Assembly: GCA_001695595.3 (NCBI GenBank)
Contig: MBPM02000030.1
Span: 248,001 to 312,000, forward strand
Reading direction: 5' to 3'
Length of the DNA: 64,000 nucleotides
DNA from: Plasmopara viticola
Lineage: Eukaryota; Oomycota; Peronosporomycetes; Peronosporales; Peronosporaceae
In this document: in pieces, positions 1 to 12,800 of the stretch
Numbering within the stretch: the stretch's first letter is position 1
Layout of the letters: every line of letters starts with the position of its first letter
Program-made: the position numbers and the translations under genes
Notes under the pieces: model-generated
The model's input: only the letters and a program-made list of their open reading frames with translations
Databases searched by the model: none
What the model was told of the DNA's origin: nothing

Positions 1-241
1 CATCTGGATGTCGAAAAGCGCTGCGCACGAGCGAAGACGGGGGCGTAGCAGTGGTTTGGCCACTAAGAGAGTCCACAAAGACGCAAAGCTCGGGAAGTTG
101 CCGTTGGATCTCGCACTGAGGAAACTGCAATAGCTCCAAAGATGATGTTTGCTGCGTGTACACTTTTCGTGCTGTAGCACCTACGCAATCGTTAAGGCGC
201 TGCACCAGAGGAAGCACCTTATGCTTGGTAGTGTGCTTCAT
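1..241 (-). CDS. Partial protein, unknown, runs off left edge
   Basis: An open frame of 80 codons runs on the minus strand from an ATG at 239-241 to the window edge without a stop. It begins MKHTTKHKVLPLVQRLNDC and has the balanced composition of a real protein, with GC-richer codons than the AT-rich DNA beside it. I recognise no domain. The start is the first ATG after upstream stops, but an earlier exon cannot be excluded. The rest of the gene lies outside the window, so its product cannot be named. Confidence 0.5.
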   Translation of the reverse strand, partial: MKHTTKHKVLPLVQRLNDCVGATARKVYTQQTSSLELLQFPQCEIQRQLPELCVFVDSLSGQTTATPPSSLVRSAFRHPD

Positions 242-1653
242 AGATGAACGCGCACGTCAAACACATTCGGGAGGTTTTCAAATATAGCAGTCTTAAGAAA
301 CAATCGCTCAACTTTTCTATTACTGAAAAAAACATGCACCATACTAAGAGTCGGTGTGTACATCAAAAAGAAAGCGTGATACTTGAGACTCAAGCTTACT
401 TATTAGTAAGCTTTAAGCATCTGGTAAGCCACCAAGAGGCAGCTTCCAAACAGGTAATTGCTTATGACCACACACGGCATTGCCTTACTACTAAATATTA
501 ACTTCGCTCTCGTTATAAGGTCTTCGCGCAGTGGGGGCTATCGTCATGGCTCATTGGAGAGGACACTCGTGCATACGTTAGTTGTTGCGGTTCTGTACTG
601 CATTGACGCACGCCTTGTTAGCTTAGTATTGCTCGAAAAAAGTGTCAATTTCTACATTTATTTTTTAGTAGAATCATGCTATTTGAAGGATGGGCTGACT
701 AATCAATAAGAGTGATAATAACATTCCATTTTGCAAGCTTATCAATTACATTTTGACGCATTAAGCAAGCAAGCCATACACCGACAATTCTTTTTAGTAA
801 ATTGGAGACACCATGTCACGATATTTGAGCGTCTCGTTGATCCGTCGGATATTTTCATTGCCATCGCAAATGAATCGCCGGATATAGTAGCACTACCAAG
901 TGTCCTATCTTATTTTGCCACAACCAACTCTGTGGTTCCAGTGGGTAAGGCTCGACCCGAAAGGCACTTAGATACGATCTTGAATGAGGTAGCCATAGAT
1001 TAGTCACATAAGTGGACGAGCAAGCACACTTATTGAATGTGACTGACCTGCTTACCTACATTCAAAAATGTGTGCAATAGTTGACGTCCCATTGACCGAT
1101 GAAAGGCTCACAGTGTATTGAGGAGTTCTCAAAAGTGGGTAGGCTAGCTACCAGCATCCTGCGCTAAAATCAGCTTAGCGCTAGCAAGTGGCCAAAGGTC
1201 TTAATTCTTCGCATTCGATATAGCTGTGAGGCCGACCGCGTTTACGCAACTTTATCGAGATATTATAAAAAATTGCTTTGACAATAGATATGCGCTAACG
1301 TTTTTAAGCCCAAAATCGAAGTAGGAGTGCACATTAACAATCTTTCGTTTTTCATTTTATTCGTTGCATCATCAAGTATAAAGCATACTGATTCATTTGT
1401 GACGATGATAAGTAATTGATGCCAAGCTTTCTTCCCCATATGGTTTGCGTACTTGCACGAGCCGATAATGAAGATCTTTGGAAATATTGTGAGGAACAGT
1501 CAAAATAAAAAGCTCTTTATTGACAGAATTGGTTATTAATCAGTATACAACGACATTGGTACAGCACTATGTCATCGAAAAGTCTGCTTTTTCACTTCTT
1601 CTAGTGTCTTAAGTGCTTGTCTTCACATTTCCTAGTTTATTTTTCTGTCGGAT
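242..1653. other. Gene-poor stretch
   Basis: AT-rich DNA. The only protein-like segment is a short open frame at 731-1003 (+) that lacks an ATG start; it contains a VDPSDIFIAIANESPD stretch discussed in the findings. Nothing else is supportable. Confidence 0.5.
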
Positions 1654-2143
1654 CTATACGCTAATCGCAGCCCAGTACTTGAGGCAATTGGAATGAGGAC
1701 GGCGTATTATTAGTAGAGCTGACTGCTCAACTGACGCCAGGCAAGCTCCAGCACCCTCCGACTCCACCACCACGTCCTTGCTCAGCGAAAAGAATGTGTC
1801 GGCATCCTTTATGTCAAGGGTGCTCACATTTTCGAATACAAAGACTAATTGTAAACCCAGCAGAAACGTAGTGAAGTCTTTGTTGTCAGTCAAGCCACGC
1901 GTCACCAAGGGTAGAAGAAGCGGCTGTGACAGTGAGTCATATGCTTTCGATATATGCGGTAGACGACGGTTCTTAGTGTACAAAACGTTGGTCGTAGTTG
2001 CCAGCTTCGTTTTATCGCTCCCATCTTTGCCGTAGCAGAAACACTTACGCGCTCGGTCTGACGATCAAATTTGAGTCTGAAAGATAAATATCCACGGCCT
2101 TGTTGGTACTGCACCCGTATATTGAGATCAGATGATAAGGCAG
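1654..2143 (-). CDS. 3' exons of an unknown gene (two exons)
   Basis: Two open segments on the minus strand join in frame across a plausible intron. The first exon is 2049-2143 (entered after an AG at 2144-2145) and reads LNIRVQYQQGRGYLSFRLKF. It ends at a GTAAGT donor. The intron is 1972-2048 (77 bp, GT..AG). The second exon is 1654-1971, reading on through LPLVTRGLTDNKDFTTFLLG to a stop. The splice keeps the frame exactly, which supports real coding DNA. I could not follow the 5' part upstream of 2143, so this is either a gene with more exons or a truncated copy. No domain recognised. Confidence 0.4.
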
Positions 2144-2630
2144 CTGAATTCGCATATCAAGTGCATAAAAATATCGCTGAAGACTTTGAAAGCAACAAGA
2201 TTAAAAACACTTAAGATGTCCTTTGCGGCTCGGTCCTGCACTACACGTCTGGCTCGACAAGTCAGATTTAAGTAAAGCGTAGTGTGCACCTTTTTTTAAA
2301 TGAAAGAGCCCAGGTGATACAAAATCTCTCCTTGCATACGGTACGTGCTCACACCTTGCCACCCCCCAACGCATCCACTCTGATCTGCAACGCTTCTATC
2401 TTGGCCAGCATCCTTTAATCCTGATAGGGGTCTAGAAATCTGCTTTTTCAGAAAGAGCGACAATGAGAAGAACTCAGCATGGGTGCTGAAAACAAATCCG
2501 GTGTGTATCATACTATTTCGTATTGCTACCCGATTGTGTGACGTAAGTCCTGTGGTGTTTCGACCATCAATCAAGTCATAGAACTAATTACTAAAATTTT
2601 AAAGAGAATTAGTACATGATATATTGATCA
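2144..2630. other. Spacer left of the Mutator-like element
   Basis: No convincing gene. The 5' part of the gene ending at 1654 may lie here, but I see no further exon I can defend. Confidence 0.4.
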
Positions 2631-2638
2631 TTAGTCAA

Positions 2639-2700
2639 GGGAACCGTTAATTTCCACCCACCCTTTTGATAATTTTCGCTCACCCCCTTGTTTATTGGTC
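2639..2700. repeat. Left terminal inverted repeat of the MULE
   Basis: Inverse of 4921-5004, from GGGAACCG at the outer end to TTTATTGGTC at the inner end. It carries about 1.8 diverged copies of the 22-bp subterminal unit, one of them reading GCTCACCC where the right-hand copies read CACTCACC. Confidence 0.85.
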
Positions 2701-2949
2701 GAATTCTGTTTTATGTCATTGCGCCACAAATCTTTGGTTCACCGTGAAACGTACTTTTCACCCGCCAGCCATTTGCACGAGCTGTTATACTAATAACAAT
2801 CATGATTCGGCAGGGTAACTACTGCTAATCGGTGCAGTAAAGCTTGGATATATGTATGACATAGAAAGACATCTAGTTATTGATATAGCTACCAAGGGAT
2901 GGTGATGCAGACTACAGCAACAACTCTATGAAAGGCACTATTCTGATCA

Positions 2950-4977
2950 GGCTGGCGATGCACGACCTTGATTACAAGTCTTTGAGTTGTGACCTTCTTG
3001 GGTACAGATTCTACACCTGCGCCGTCGCTGTAAAATCAGTGAATTCCACATTTTTGAAATGTGACGGATTACGCTGCGTAGATCCTGAGAACCGTCCCCT
3101 TGTTTGCACGCGGTCCGGCTCTTGCGTATTACCCGCGGGACTCTCCAGAATTTGGATAAGCAGGACCCTTTTGCGTTGATCCCCAGCGATCGAGCATTCA
3201 CTGGTGAATTTTGATAGAGCCTCTTCCATAGTTGGAGTGTTTTCCCTCTCTATGACTCTAGGGGGCTACACCAAGCGCCAATATTGATCAAAATCGTCCA
3301 CAGATAGAGGCTCTGTTCGTCCAAGCAGGGCATGACGGCAAGGATGGTCCATTGTTGATTTGATCAGGCCTTGGCACATCACGTGGTTCGTGTCGCGATG
3401 TCCGTCGTCGAATCGGCGTTTGTATGCGCCATAGGCAAGCTTTATACCTGCCACCGAGATTTTACTCATGAACTGGGAGAAAAAGGGGCCAAACTACATA
3501 TTGGCAATATCCCTCTTCCTCGCAATCTCCTGCATGATCACTGCAAGTTGACCGTCGCATGCAAGCTTCACGGCAGCATCAACTGTCAGCAGATTACCTG
3601 TTGACACAGATAACCATTTCTTCAAAGCGAAATTAGCACTTTCGACACGTGACGTCGTGACATGTCCGTAATGACGCTTGTTTCGGAGGAAAGCGATCAC
3701 AAATCTGTCCTTCCACACGAGCCAAGTATCCTCAACATACCGCAACACAGGAGCATGGGCGCTTAATTATGTGCGCATTGCCGCAAGATGGACTTCGTAA
3801 TTAAAATTTTGTCGTTGGCAACGAGGACATTTTATTGCTTCAAAACGTTTTCCCAGGCCTCCTGCGTAGCGAACGCTCTTCTTTGCCTTGCAAGTATATT
3901 CTTGCAAATATGCCACCGACAAATAGACAATTTGCGTTCGGGAAAACTTCACCAAGGGCGTTCATTAAGGCAAGTTCTCGGTCAGTCACAAAGGTGCCGT
4001 TGGTGTCAATGCTGTATTGCAGGAAGACACCATGCAGGCGACTTATTGCCCAAATATAGTCCTCTGTTGATCCACTCTTCATAAAGCAATAGGCAATGTG
4101 AAAGTTGTATTTGTTGCCGTTACACCAACGACATGCAAGAGCGGAAAATTGTACCTGTTCGTTTTGTAGGTAGCATCAAGTATCCAAATACAGCCGGCGC
4201 TGAACTTCTGACAAATTTCTTTGGCGGTCGGTGATATAATTAGCAGATGTGTCAGCTTCTGCTCTGCATCACGTTTTGCGAAATAATGGGTATTGCCAGC
4301 AAGGCTATCAAGTAAGGCAGCGAGTGGGGTTCGCCCTGCTAACAAGTTGACACGATGAGATGCGCGGATGTTGTAGATGTCTTGCGGTATTGACATTATG
4401 CCAGACTCTTGACGCAAAGTAGTAAAATTCGTGCAGGATTTACACCAGCACGTCCCAAAGTCAATATTAAAGCGCGTTGGTCACCTGATAAAGTGCATCT
4501 TTGAGGGTGTGCCGACTGGTGCGCCAAGGCATCATGGTTGTGTTCCCCATTGTCAACTTGTAAATGCCAAAGACCGCCCTGTTGACGTATACTGGCACTG
4601 AAAAGACATTCAGTTGAGCGGCTAGAACCCGTTCGTATCCGCTTCTGAACAGGCTCTTGTTTCTTTCTTTTTGTACGCCGTCCTCTTGAACTGTTGATTA
4701 TGACAGCTTTAATTGCACCTTCTTTTTGTTACCAACCCGTCTTTCTGGTATGCAAGACCGTCAAGGCACATCCTTCTCTTAGTGCATGGGCACGAGCTGC
4801 GTCCTTGGCTTCTTGTAGAGACTGATACTTCTTAAGTGTGCTATGCACTGCGGATACGTGCGCGCGAGCACGTCTTGAGAGTTTGGTGATAATGCGGCGC
4901 AATGACATTAAACAGATTTTGACCAATAAACAAGGCGGTGAGTGGAAATTATCAAAAGGGTGAGTGGAAATTATCAA
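2950..4977 (-). pseudogene. MULE transposase, broken by frameshifts and stops
   Basis: Fragments in several frames line up in transposase order on the minus strand. Around 4731-4977 is an N-terminal segment with YQSLQEAKDAARAHA; near 4530 a FAR1/WRKY-like zinc finger ending in HNH; near 4160-4180 LDATYKTNRYNFPLLHVVGV, which is the first catalytic Asp region of the MULE domain; near 3970-3990 VTDRELALMNAL, the second Asp region; around 3630-3690 SRVESANFALKKWL; and near 2970-3015 a SWIM/zinc-knuckle CRICTQEGHNSKTCN (C-x2-C-x4-H-x4-C). Each piece ends at a stop or frameshift, so no functional enzyme is encoded. The order and the zinc knuckle make the family assignment firm. Confidence 0.85.
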
Positions 4978-5004
4978 AAGGGTGAGTGGAAATTAACGGT
5001 TCCC
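4921..5004. repeat. Right terminal inverted repeat with 22-bp iterons
   Basis: Three direct copies of a 22-bp unit start at 4938, 4960 and 4982; the last is truncated where it runs into the outer AACGGTTCCC end. The extra unit relative to the left end makes the two ends unequal in length. Confidence 0.85.
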
Positions 5005-5012
5005 TTAGTCAA

Positions 5013-6703
5013 AGCTTATTATTCATCCCACGCGGGGTTTGAAGATGGTCCTACAAAGTATGACTCAACTTATGCGGTTCATATTATAATGAATAATGCT
5101 TAATTTGATGACAGGCACGTAGCAATCACGACTCGTTTTAATTATAAAAAAAGAACAAAGTTTGCGAACTGAGCTCATCCTTTCCGTGAGTGTGTAGCTG
5201 CGATACCCGGTAGCAGTCGTAGTCAGTCTGCACCCAAGTTGTTTAGTTTAATCCTCGATGAGGGTGATGTCGCATGCTCATTTACATCCGGAAATAGAAG
5301 ACAGACGATAAGCTACAATCCGTTTGGCTTCTAGAGCGTGCAGCATTTACTTGCATAGAAACTCTCCGCGGTCAGTACTTGTCTAGAGGCTATAAAAATG
5401 CATTTCAGAGCACAGTGACAAAGCGTCAACAGCTACCGGAGTTCACAAATGATTAGCACTCGTAGCTATCATATCCATTTTTGAGACCAAATTTCGTACC
5501 CTTCACTCCACTTTGGGGCTTTTTCGACCGTGAGGCGTCCATTTCACTCCAATATCACACCTATTTAGGTGCAGGCTGGCAGGAGAGTCACTTTATGGGG
5601 TGTAATATTCGCTCAAGTGACGTATCTCCAGTCGGATCCTTAGATAATCGAGCTAGGGGCTCCAAGTTCCAAATTGAGAAACTTACCACTCAAACTACAG
5701 GTTCGATCGAAGATTCAGACTACTTGAACCACACACTAAGACTAAATTGTCTCTAGCACAAGCTATACGACTCATTTCTAAGACCAAGTTCTGTATTCAA
5801 CATTACACGATGAGCCGTTCTTTCTTCGTGGTGTTCAGTTCAACTTTATATCAAACCTCCATTTTTGGCTGCGCGTGAGCAGGGCTGTCTGTATGAAAGG
5901 CAGTGATTTATCTTCTTTTTGCCATACTTTAGATCCTATGGGAATCGGGCTAGGTACTTGCCGGTCCTGGCTCTATTTTCTAATCAATCCAGGCCAAAAG
6001 GTTGGTTGGCCGGCGTCTATAATGGAAGTCTTATACAAAGCGAATCCACTCACGGTGAGCGCTAAGACTCCCAAAAATAACGAGAGAGCCTTATGCTCTA
6101 GGTCAGAGAGCTATGATGTCTGCATTGTTGCGGATACGTTGATGAGAAAAAGGCTCTGTTATCTTTAAAGCTCGCGGTTAGAGTGAGCACATGATTCCGC
6201 AAATTCAAAACCTCAGCTGGAGAGCCGATGCAGCTAGTCGATTTTGCCGCTTAACTTTACTTACCGTGTACGGCCACGGTTTCATTGCAACTCGCCATGA
6301 TCGACTTTGCTTAGTAGTTACGTTCTCTGCTGGCTTGAAGCGCAGTCAGCCAAAGGTGACTATCGATGTTTAAATGAACGGACTGTACATGAATGCGACC
6401 TAAGAATAGGTGTTTCGCGTGTACTTGACGTCTTCTAATATGACCGTGGAAGTGCCAATAAGTGACGAAATCTTCGTTTAAGCACAACAGGTTAAGGAAG
6501 CTTGCAGAGCTAGGACCCATCAGGACATAAATCTCAGCTACGCTTATGAGGAGAAGGTAGACATGCGAGCTGTGGAAAAGCGTATGGGCATCCGCTGATG
6601 CTTTTTTAGATGTGCTACCCACCATTTGCGGCTGGGACGTCTTCTGCGTCAAATGCACTGAGATATAGGAAGCCACATCCCAACAATTAGCCAGTCAGTC
6701 AAA
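5013..6703. other. Gene-poor stretch with unrecognised open frames
   Basis: Open frames at 5481-5756 and 5875-6168 on the plus strand have no recognisable domain and end abruptly. I regard them as chance frames or relics. No promoter, RNA or repeat structure is evident. Confidence 0.4.
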
Positions 6704-6874
6704 ATGTCGCAAAGAAATTACAGCATGCACGAGGCGTTGGGCGACCTGCTGGAAACAATTAAGTCCTATCACGCCGCCAAAAGACAACAAAATTTAGTAC
6801 TGGAAAACTTTGTGATGTATAACGCAATCGTGCTGCTGGCTAATGGTCGAGACTGTCTGGAAGGGCTTAACTAA
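6704..6874 (+). CDS. Possible small protein, 56 aa, unknown
   Basis: A short ATG-to-TAA frame, beginning MSQRNYSMHEALGDLLETIK and ending LANGRDCLEGLN. It is markedly more GC-rich than the surrounding DNA and reads as an amphipathic helical segment (leucine, alanine, glutamine, glutamate). It resembles a small coiled-coil subunit but I cannot assign a family. It could equally be the last exon of a decayed gene whose upstream part lies in 6311-6676. No initiator motif was found immediately upstream. Confidence 0.3.
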   Translation: MSQRNYSMHEALGDLLETIKSYHAAKRQQNLVLENFVMYNAIVLLANGRDCLEGLN

Positions 6875-9800
6875 ACATCAAAATGTTCTTGTGGGGGCTC
6901 CAAGCAATAATGCCCAGTCTTACGATGTCAAGAGAAATTAGCCATATGCAAAGGCTCTACGAGCACACCAACGTGATATTGTTAATATTTGCTCAGCAAC
7001 ACAAGCGCCCTTCACTATACCAAGAATTGCAGTAGATCTATGTGTGACTTTCTTGGCTTAAATATGTTCTAATTATGTCTAGTCTTGGACCCAAAAACGA
7101 GCTGCTAGTTTTTTGGGTATGGCGCGGCTACGGCCTCACAAAATTTTGGTTAAATGAAGGCCAAAGGCCTTCGGTGCCACACAGCAGAGATTCAATGAGT
7201 CATGAGACCATCTCTACTATATAGCAGAAGCATGACTAATGCAGTTACTGGACCGAGTTAGCCTCCGTGCTGATCATTGCAACGCTTGAAATGAATACCA
7301 ATGTGGTCGATAACTCACGTAAGCTATAAATGCCGCTTTGCTGCATATCAGTGATGATTAAGCCAAAGCAGTACGAGAGGGTCCCTACCGTCGAGTGGCA
7401 TGTAAGCACTCAGCGGTGCTCGTAAGGTACAGTGCTTGTTGCAACTTTAATAGGATATGGCTAACTATACATTAGCAAAGATCTGTCAATGCGCATGAAG
7501 TCGCACGTGAACCGATTGGCTATGCTCGCAAGGCACAGCACTCGCTGCACGTCGTAAGTGAGATGGTTGGCTCCAAGCTAAGACAAGCCCTTTCACTGCA
7601 CGCTATTCACTGAGTAGAAGCCGTAGACAGTTGTCGCTGCTAGCCGTAAGTGGCGTAATTAACGCTTAGCTCAGACATTAAGGGCAAGACTTTTTCGGCC
7701 CACGCGGAGTGAAAAAAACTTTCACTTAGCATCGCTTGAAGATAACAGCATTCACAGCATACCATGTAAAGTATAGTTAAGCGTAGGTTACGACATCCAC
7801 GTCATGGCCTTGACGATGCAGTTGTTTAGCACGTGACCTAGCGGGCAACGCTCAGCGCGGATAGTGCTCGCTATACCTTTCATCGCGTATTATCAAACAG
7901 AGGTCGAAGTATCTGCAGTATTGCTTCTCTATTATGTGTGAGTCGGCATATGTTTAGCTCATTTAGAGAATAGCACAGGATTAAGCCCACCGGCGCTTCT
8001 ATTGTAGCCTAAGTTTATGCGCTTTAAAGATCTAAGCTATGACTATAAGACCTGCTGCGATCTACTCCAATATCACTAATACATGAATAAAACAACGACA
8101 CGCTATTATTGATTCCCGATTACTATAAAGTTGAGCGTGTGTATCCGGCTTGAATTTTTTTGTGGAATCTTTACCTAAGGTCAAAGTGTTATCAGAGGGT
8201 AAATGCTAATTTCTCAGAATTGGTACTACCCCGAAAAATGGTCGGTCGTATTGCAAAAAAAATATTCGCAGATTGCTTCACTTTACACTCCACATGGGCG
8301 GCATGTTAGATTTGACTTTCAGGCCGTTCTCAACTCGGCCTTAAACCTGAGTAGAATCAGCTCTTGCGTGACCGAATGTGCGTGCATGAGATTACTCGGG
8401 GGGATCGTCTTCTGATGATCAGGCCGCAACACTTCGGAACGACCTAGATTCTTAAGATGCATGAGATGGCGGTGAGCTTTTCTGGCCATGCGTTTCATAA
8501 ACGGTAGAGTATGATGATCGCCGCACACCTATGGGCGACCCATTGATATTGAGGCTATAATGCTTTCCTTTTCAAGAATTCCACGCTTGCCCGGCCACTC
8601 AAAGCGTTCGGCCTTATGCGTACGTGATCTCTAAGCTTTCATGTTTGCGCAATGGTGGTTTTGAAAAGTATTCGTCGCCATATGGTCATATGCACTCGCC
8701 TAACAAGAAAGGTTGAGCGCGGGCACAGGGCTTCGAAGAGCATCTTAGGACTTACATGAGACTCGTATTTTCGGTAATCGAAATGCTTCTTAAGACACGC
8801 CGCGCAATATACTGCAAGCTTTGAATTCGTTTTAAGAACGTTTGTGGTGGCCACCGACTTCGCCTTTCCTGAGCCGCAAAATGAAACGATGCTTCACTTT
8901 AACCGTAGATACCAATTCTTCTTATGTCAATACCATCCAACCAAACTAAACCCCCTTCTATGAGATATTTGCTTTCTCTCGTACTTACATATCTAGAAGT
9001 CTATGGCGCGGATGCAATCGCATTCCCGCCTTTTTTTAATCGAACATTCACAAGTTTGAAAGTGTGTCTGTAAGAAAAGTAGGTTCAAATCAGACACCAA
9101 GGAGAGAAAGGTTATCTGAGCTTATTCCCACTGACCTTAAACAACGTTGGCTCCATGATTTTAGAAGTACTTACGGTGACTTAATCTGTTTATATATATA
9201 TATTCGGAGCCAAAGATGCTTGGACCGCATTATTAAAATCAAAAGGAAGCATTAGCGTGTCGACCAGCGAATTTGGCTCGTCCGTGCACATACAGAGCGG
9301 CGTGTCTTCAAGCATACAGTCGGCTTTTCTCTCTGGAATAGTTTTCGGATGGTGTGGGATTTTATTAGCAACCGGGCCCAAATAATCATATTAGCGTTCG
9401 TCCAAAGTGCAGCGTGAGACACGGGATTTATAACATTTTCGCGCCCGAATGGTCATGGCATTTCAAATGCCGCATTCATTAGAAATCTTGCTGTTTGTTC
9501 CTTAACCATGCTACAATTTTGCTTAGGACACACGAACACCACTACATATGTGTCTTTGACAAGCAGGATACAAAGACGATGCTTATGCACATCCAACATT
9601 CCGCGTATAGCAGGCTGTGTAAAGGAGACGACCATTGACCCTTGGCAATATTCACACACTTGGTCACCCTCTTGCACATCCGGGTCTATGAATATGTTGT
9701 AATAATCGATCTAATGCCATTTTTAGCCTATGTATCTGCTTATCGGAGCATCGTGAGCCTGAAGAAGAATTCTGTTTCTCAGGTAATTGTTGTCTGCAAC

Positions 9801-12800
9801 AAGCACTTACTTTAGATTTGCCGGATTCACCCTTTAGTAATAAGCCATGAACTCACTCATAGCGATGGTAATGCGTTGCTTTTGAGTGGTTAAAAGCCTA
9901 ATTTTAACCCTGCTTCCTATGAAAAAAAATTGCACTGAAAACGTATCATTGGTTTGTGCTTTGTATGTCTGACAATTTTGGTTTTTTACAGAGCTTCTAA
10001 CCCTAAAGCGATCTTATCACGATCAAGTCTACGCAAAAGCGTGTCAACAAGCACATTAAATTTGTCAGGCTTGTGTTGCTCAATGGTCAAATCTGCGGAA
10101 AGTGACAACCACCTCGCCATTATTTAATCCAGTGTGGCGTGCTTACCGCCCTTCTCAGATATATGATCTGCATCAATCACGAAGGATTTTGGCTCAAAAA
10201 GTACACTCGACACCTAACTGTACTTTGTGGCAAGAAACTCACCTCATAGACAGGATATTCCTTTCTGGGAGCTCTTAGCTCGCTGGACTCAATCGCTCAT
10301 GCTGGACATGATCGCGTTGCAGCAGCGCGCAAACGATATTCAAAGCGCTAAATGACCTTTTTTTGTCCGGCAAGTTCAGACCTGGTGTTTGCTGAAAGCA
10401 TGACTTGTTGCTATCAAAGCACTTTGCTGTCGAAAAACCCATCGCCACTCAACAATCTTTCTAAAAAGATCGGTCCAATGTTTTGCAAGACCTACATAGC
10501 CAGTAGGGTTGTGCAAGTCATTCGAATAATTAGCTACACCTCCATTCTCGCCAAAGCATTTTGGGAGCGTGGGCTGAAAAAGCTTTATGCTGCACAGAGT
10601 CTTCTCGATCTCCATTGATCCATACAAGTTAGCCAAATGAATTAATTCCCCCCGCCGCACCTTAACATTGTCAATGCTGGTATGAAGCTTGTAGCTCCTC
10701 ATGGTCTTCCACCATAGCCAAAATCAACCGACAGATCTCCTTTTGAGCAGCGTTGAATGAGTGTATCGTCAAACTATTTTCGAGACAGCGCCCTTAATCA
10801 TCAAATCAATTGTGTTACCAAGAATTGAACGCCATAAAGGAGATTTTGAGCCTTTTTGGCAGTACTAATTACTCCTATAGCTTATCGCTAGGCTAGTCAA
10901 CCGCCAGCATGACTCTCTCGCTCGAATTTGATCGCATGCACATATCGAATTGATTGCGTCTTACACCACATACTCAGACATATTGTCAAGCAGTACAACC
11001 GTCCACGGAATGGAGGTGCTCAACGTGCAATTTATTGTAAGAAGGCATCGGCAAACTCGCAATGCTCCTGCAATCGTGTGTGTTGCCTATTTTGTTCCCA
11101 AAATAAGCTCAATGCCGTGTCCATCTTCGCTACACGGTAGCAGTTTGTTGGTGTATTTCTAGAAAGCACATCTAATACTTTTAGATAAAGTGTATACCGG
11201 ATATTTGGGGTCCTTTAACAGGGAGGATGCCATCGCGCAACTTTCGTTGCTGTTGAGGCTAGTCCAAGGCAATTCCGTCTTATATAGACAACGTAATCAT
11301 ATTCTCAAAAGGGTTTTTCACCTTACCTTGAAGTTAAATCCTGATATTAAAATTTTAAAGGTTCAGTAGTCTTGCGCTCTTTTTTTATAGTTCTGACACT
11401 CTTTGTCTGGACCACATTCGCCGTGACACAACAGCAAAGTCAATGTCATGTATGAGGTTGCTTTGTTAATTACTAGATCGTCCCTAAAAGTCATGAAACG
11501 ATTTCGTATCGTATACCGCTTTTTTATTTACAAAACTACCTGCTCTTTGTGGTCCACTTGTGGTCCTACATTAACCACAGTGTCTTGTGGATCTATATTA
11601 AGTGCTTGCAGGGTTTTACCCACACATGGTTATACCATGTTACCCATCCATTAAACAATGTTAGCCGTTGGGTCTTGGCAACGTATGTTACCCGCGTGCA
11701 TAAAGTTGTTACCAGCAGTTGGTAAATCTATTAAAACTTACGTATGAAGCTATTTGATCACAATTGAAATTTTACTTTTAGCGTCTTGGACGACCAATGC
11801 TGCTAAAAAAATTTATGAAAACTTCCTCACGTCTGTCTGCGGATAGATATCCTTACCGTCGATCTCTCGGATATCAACATCGGGCATGTCTACCTTTAAA
11901 GGAGTCGCTTGCACAGCAGAAGTACGGACATAATTAGCTAAAACACTGCTGCGCATAACCGACAAGCTGGCACCTTTTGACTTGCCTCGCTAATTTTTTT
12001 TTGATAATTGAATCAAATCTTGCGTTCACATCAACTTTAATCTTGGTGGCATCTTTTTTTGTAAATTAAATTTTGCGTCACTTTCTTAGAGAAGCATTCG
12101 AGTTCACACCAATTGATCTAGTCGTTTCGCTAGCGTGCGCTTTTTGCGACGCAATAGAGACTGCCATGACCGTTTACCCATCATGAGAGCTCGTGTCTTT
12201 CGCATGCGATTACCGACGGCAAGAGGTTCCATGCGACGATTCTCGAGCTATGAACAAGCCAAAGTTTCGCCCCAACAGACATGGTATACGTCTTATATAT
12301 TGACGCAACCAAAAGAGCGAATGTTGCTTTTGCCGACAGCATTTGTGTCCATTGAAGAGAGAAGCGAGTCGGCGCGATCATGGACACCACTACTCTGAAA
12401 GGAGTTGCCCATTTAAGGATATTTTGAAGGACAATTTCAAAAGCTATTGACCAAATAGAATAGCTTTCTTCACCGTTACGGCATGCACGATCGTGAGCTG
12501 AGTAGAAGACATATCTTCTTTTTGGCCGTCCAAGAATGCAGTCCCTTTGATAGTGGCTACCCATTAATGTCGTCCATCAACTGATTAATTATGGTCGTAG
12601 ACATAAAGCTCACGCTTTCTTTGTTTACAAGCAAGGAAGCACGAATACTAGCAGCTCAAAATTTCGGATTAAACATTCCTATCAATTGCTCCTGAATAAC
12701 AAATTGTACTTACTTGGTAAGCTTCCAGAAAATTGTTCAACGTTTTATCGCGTCAAAGGTCACACTTTCGAATAATTGCTCCAATTATACTTACTTAGCC

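Larger units (their letters stand above)
2631..5012. mobile_element. Mutator-like DNA transposon (MULE), complete ends, decayed
   Basis: Both ends are readable. The left end starts GGGAACCGTTAATTTCCAC at 2639 and runs to about 2700; the right end is its inverted copy, 4921-5004. The element is flanked by the direct repeat TTAGTCAA at 2631-2638 and 5005-5012, an 8-bp target duplication within the 8-11 bp usual for Mutator-like elements. The right end holds about 2.8 copies of a 22-bp unit (GTGAGTGGAAATTATCAAAAGG from 4938, given here in two halves: GTGAGTGGAAA, TTATCAAAAGG), the left end only about 1.8. Inside is a broken minus-strand transposase. Length about 2.37 kb. Confidence 0.85.
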
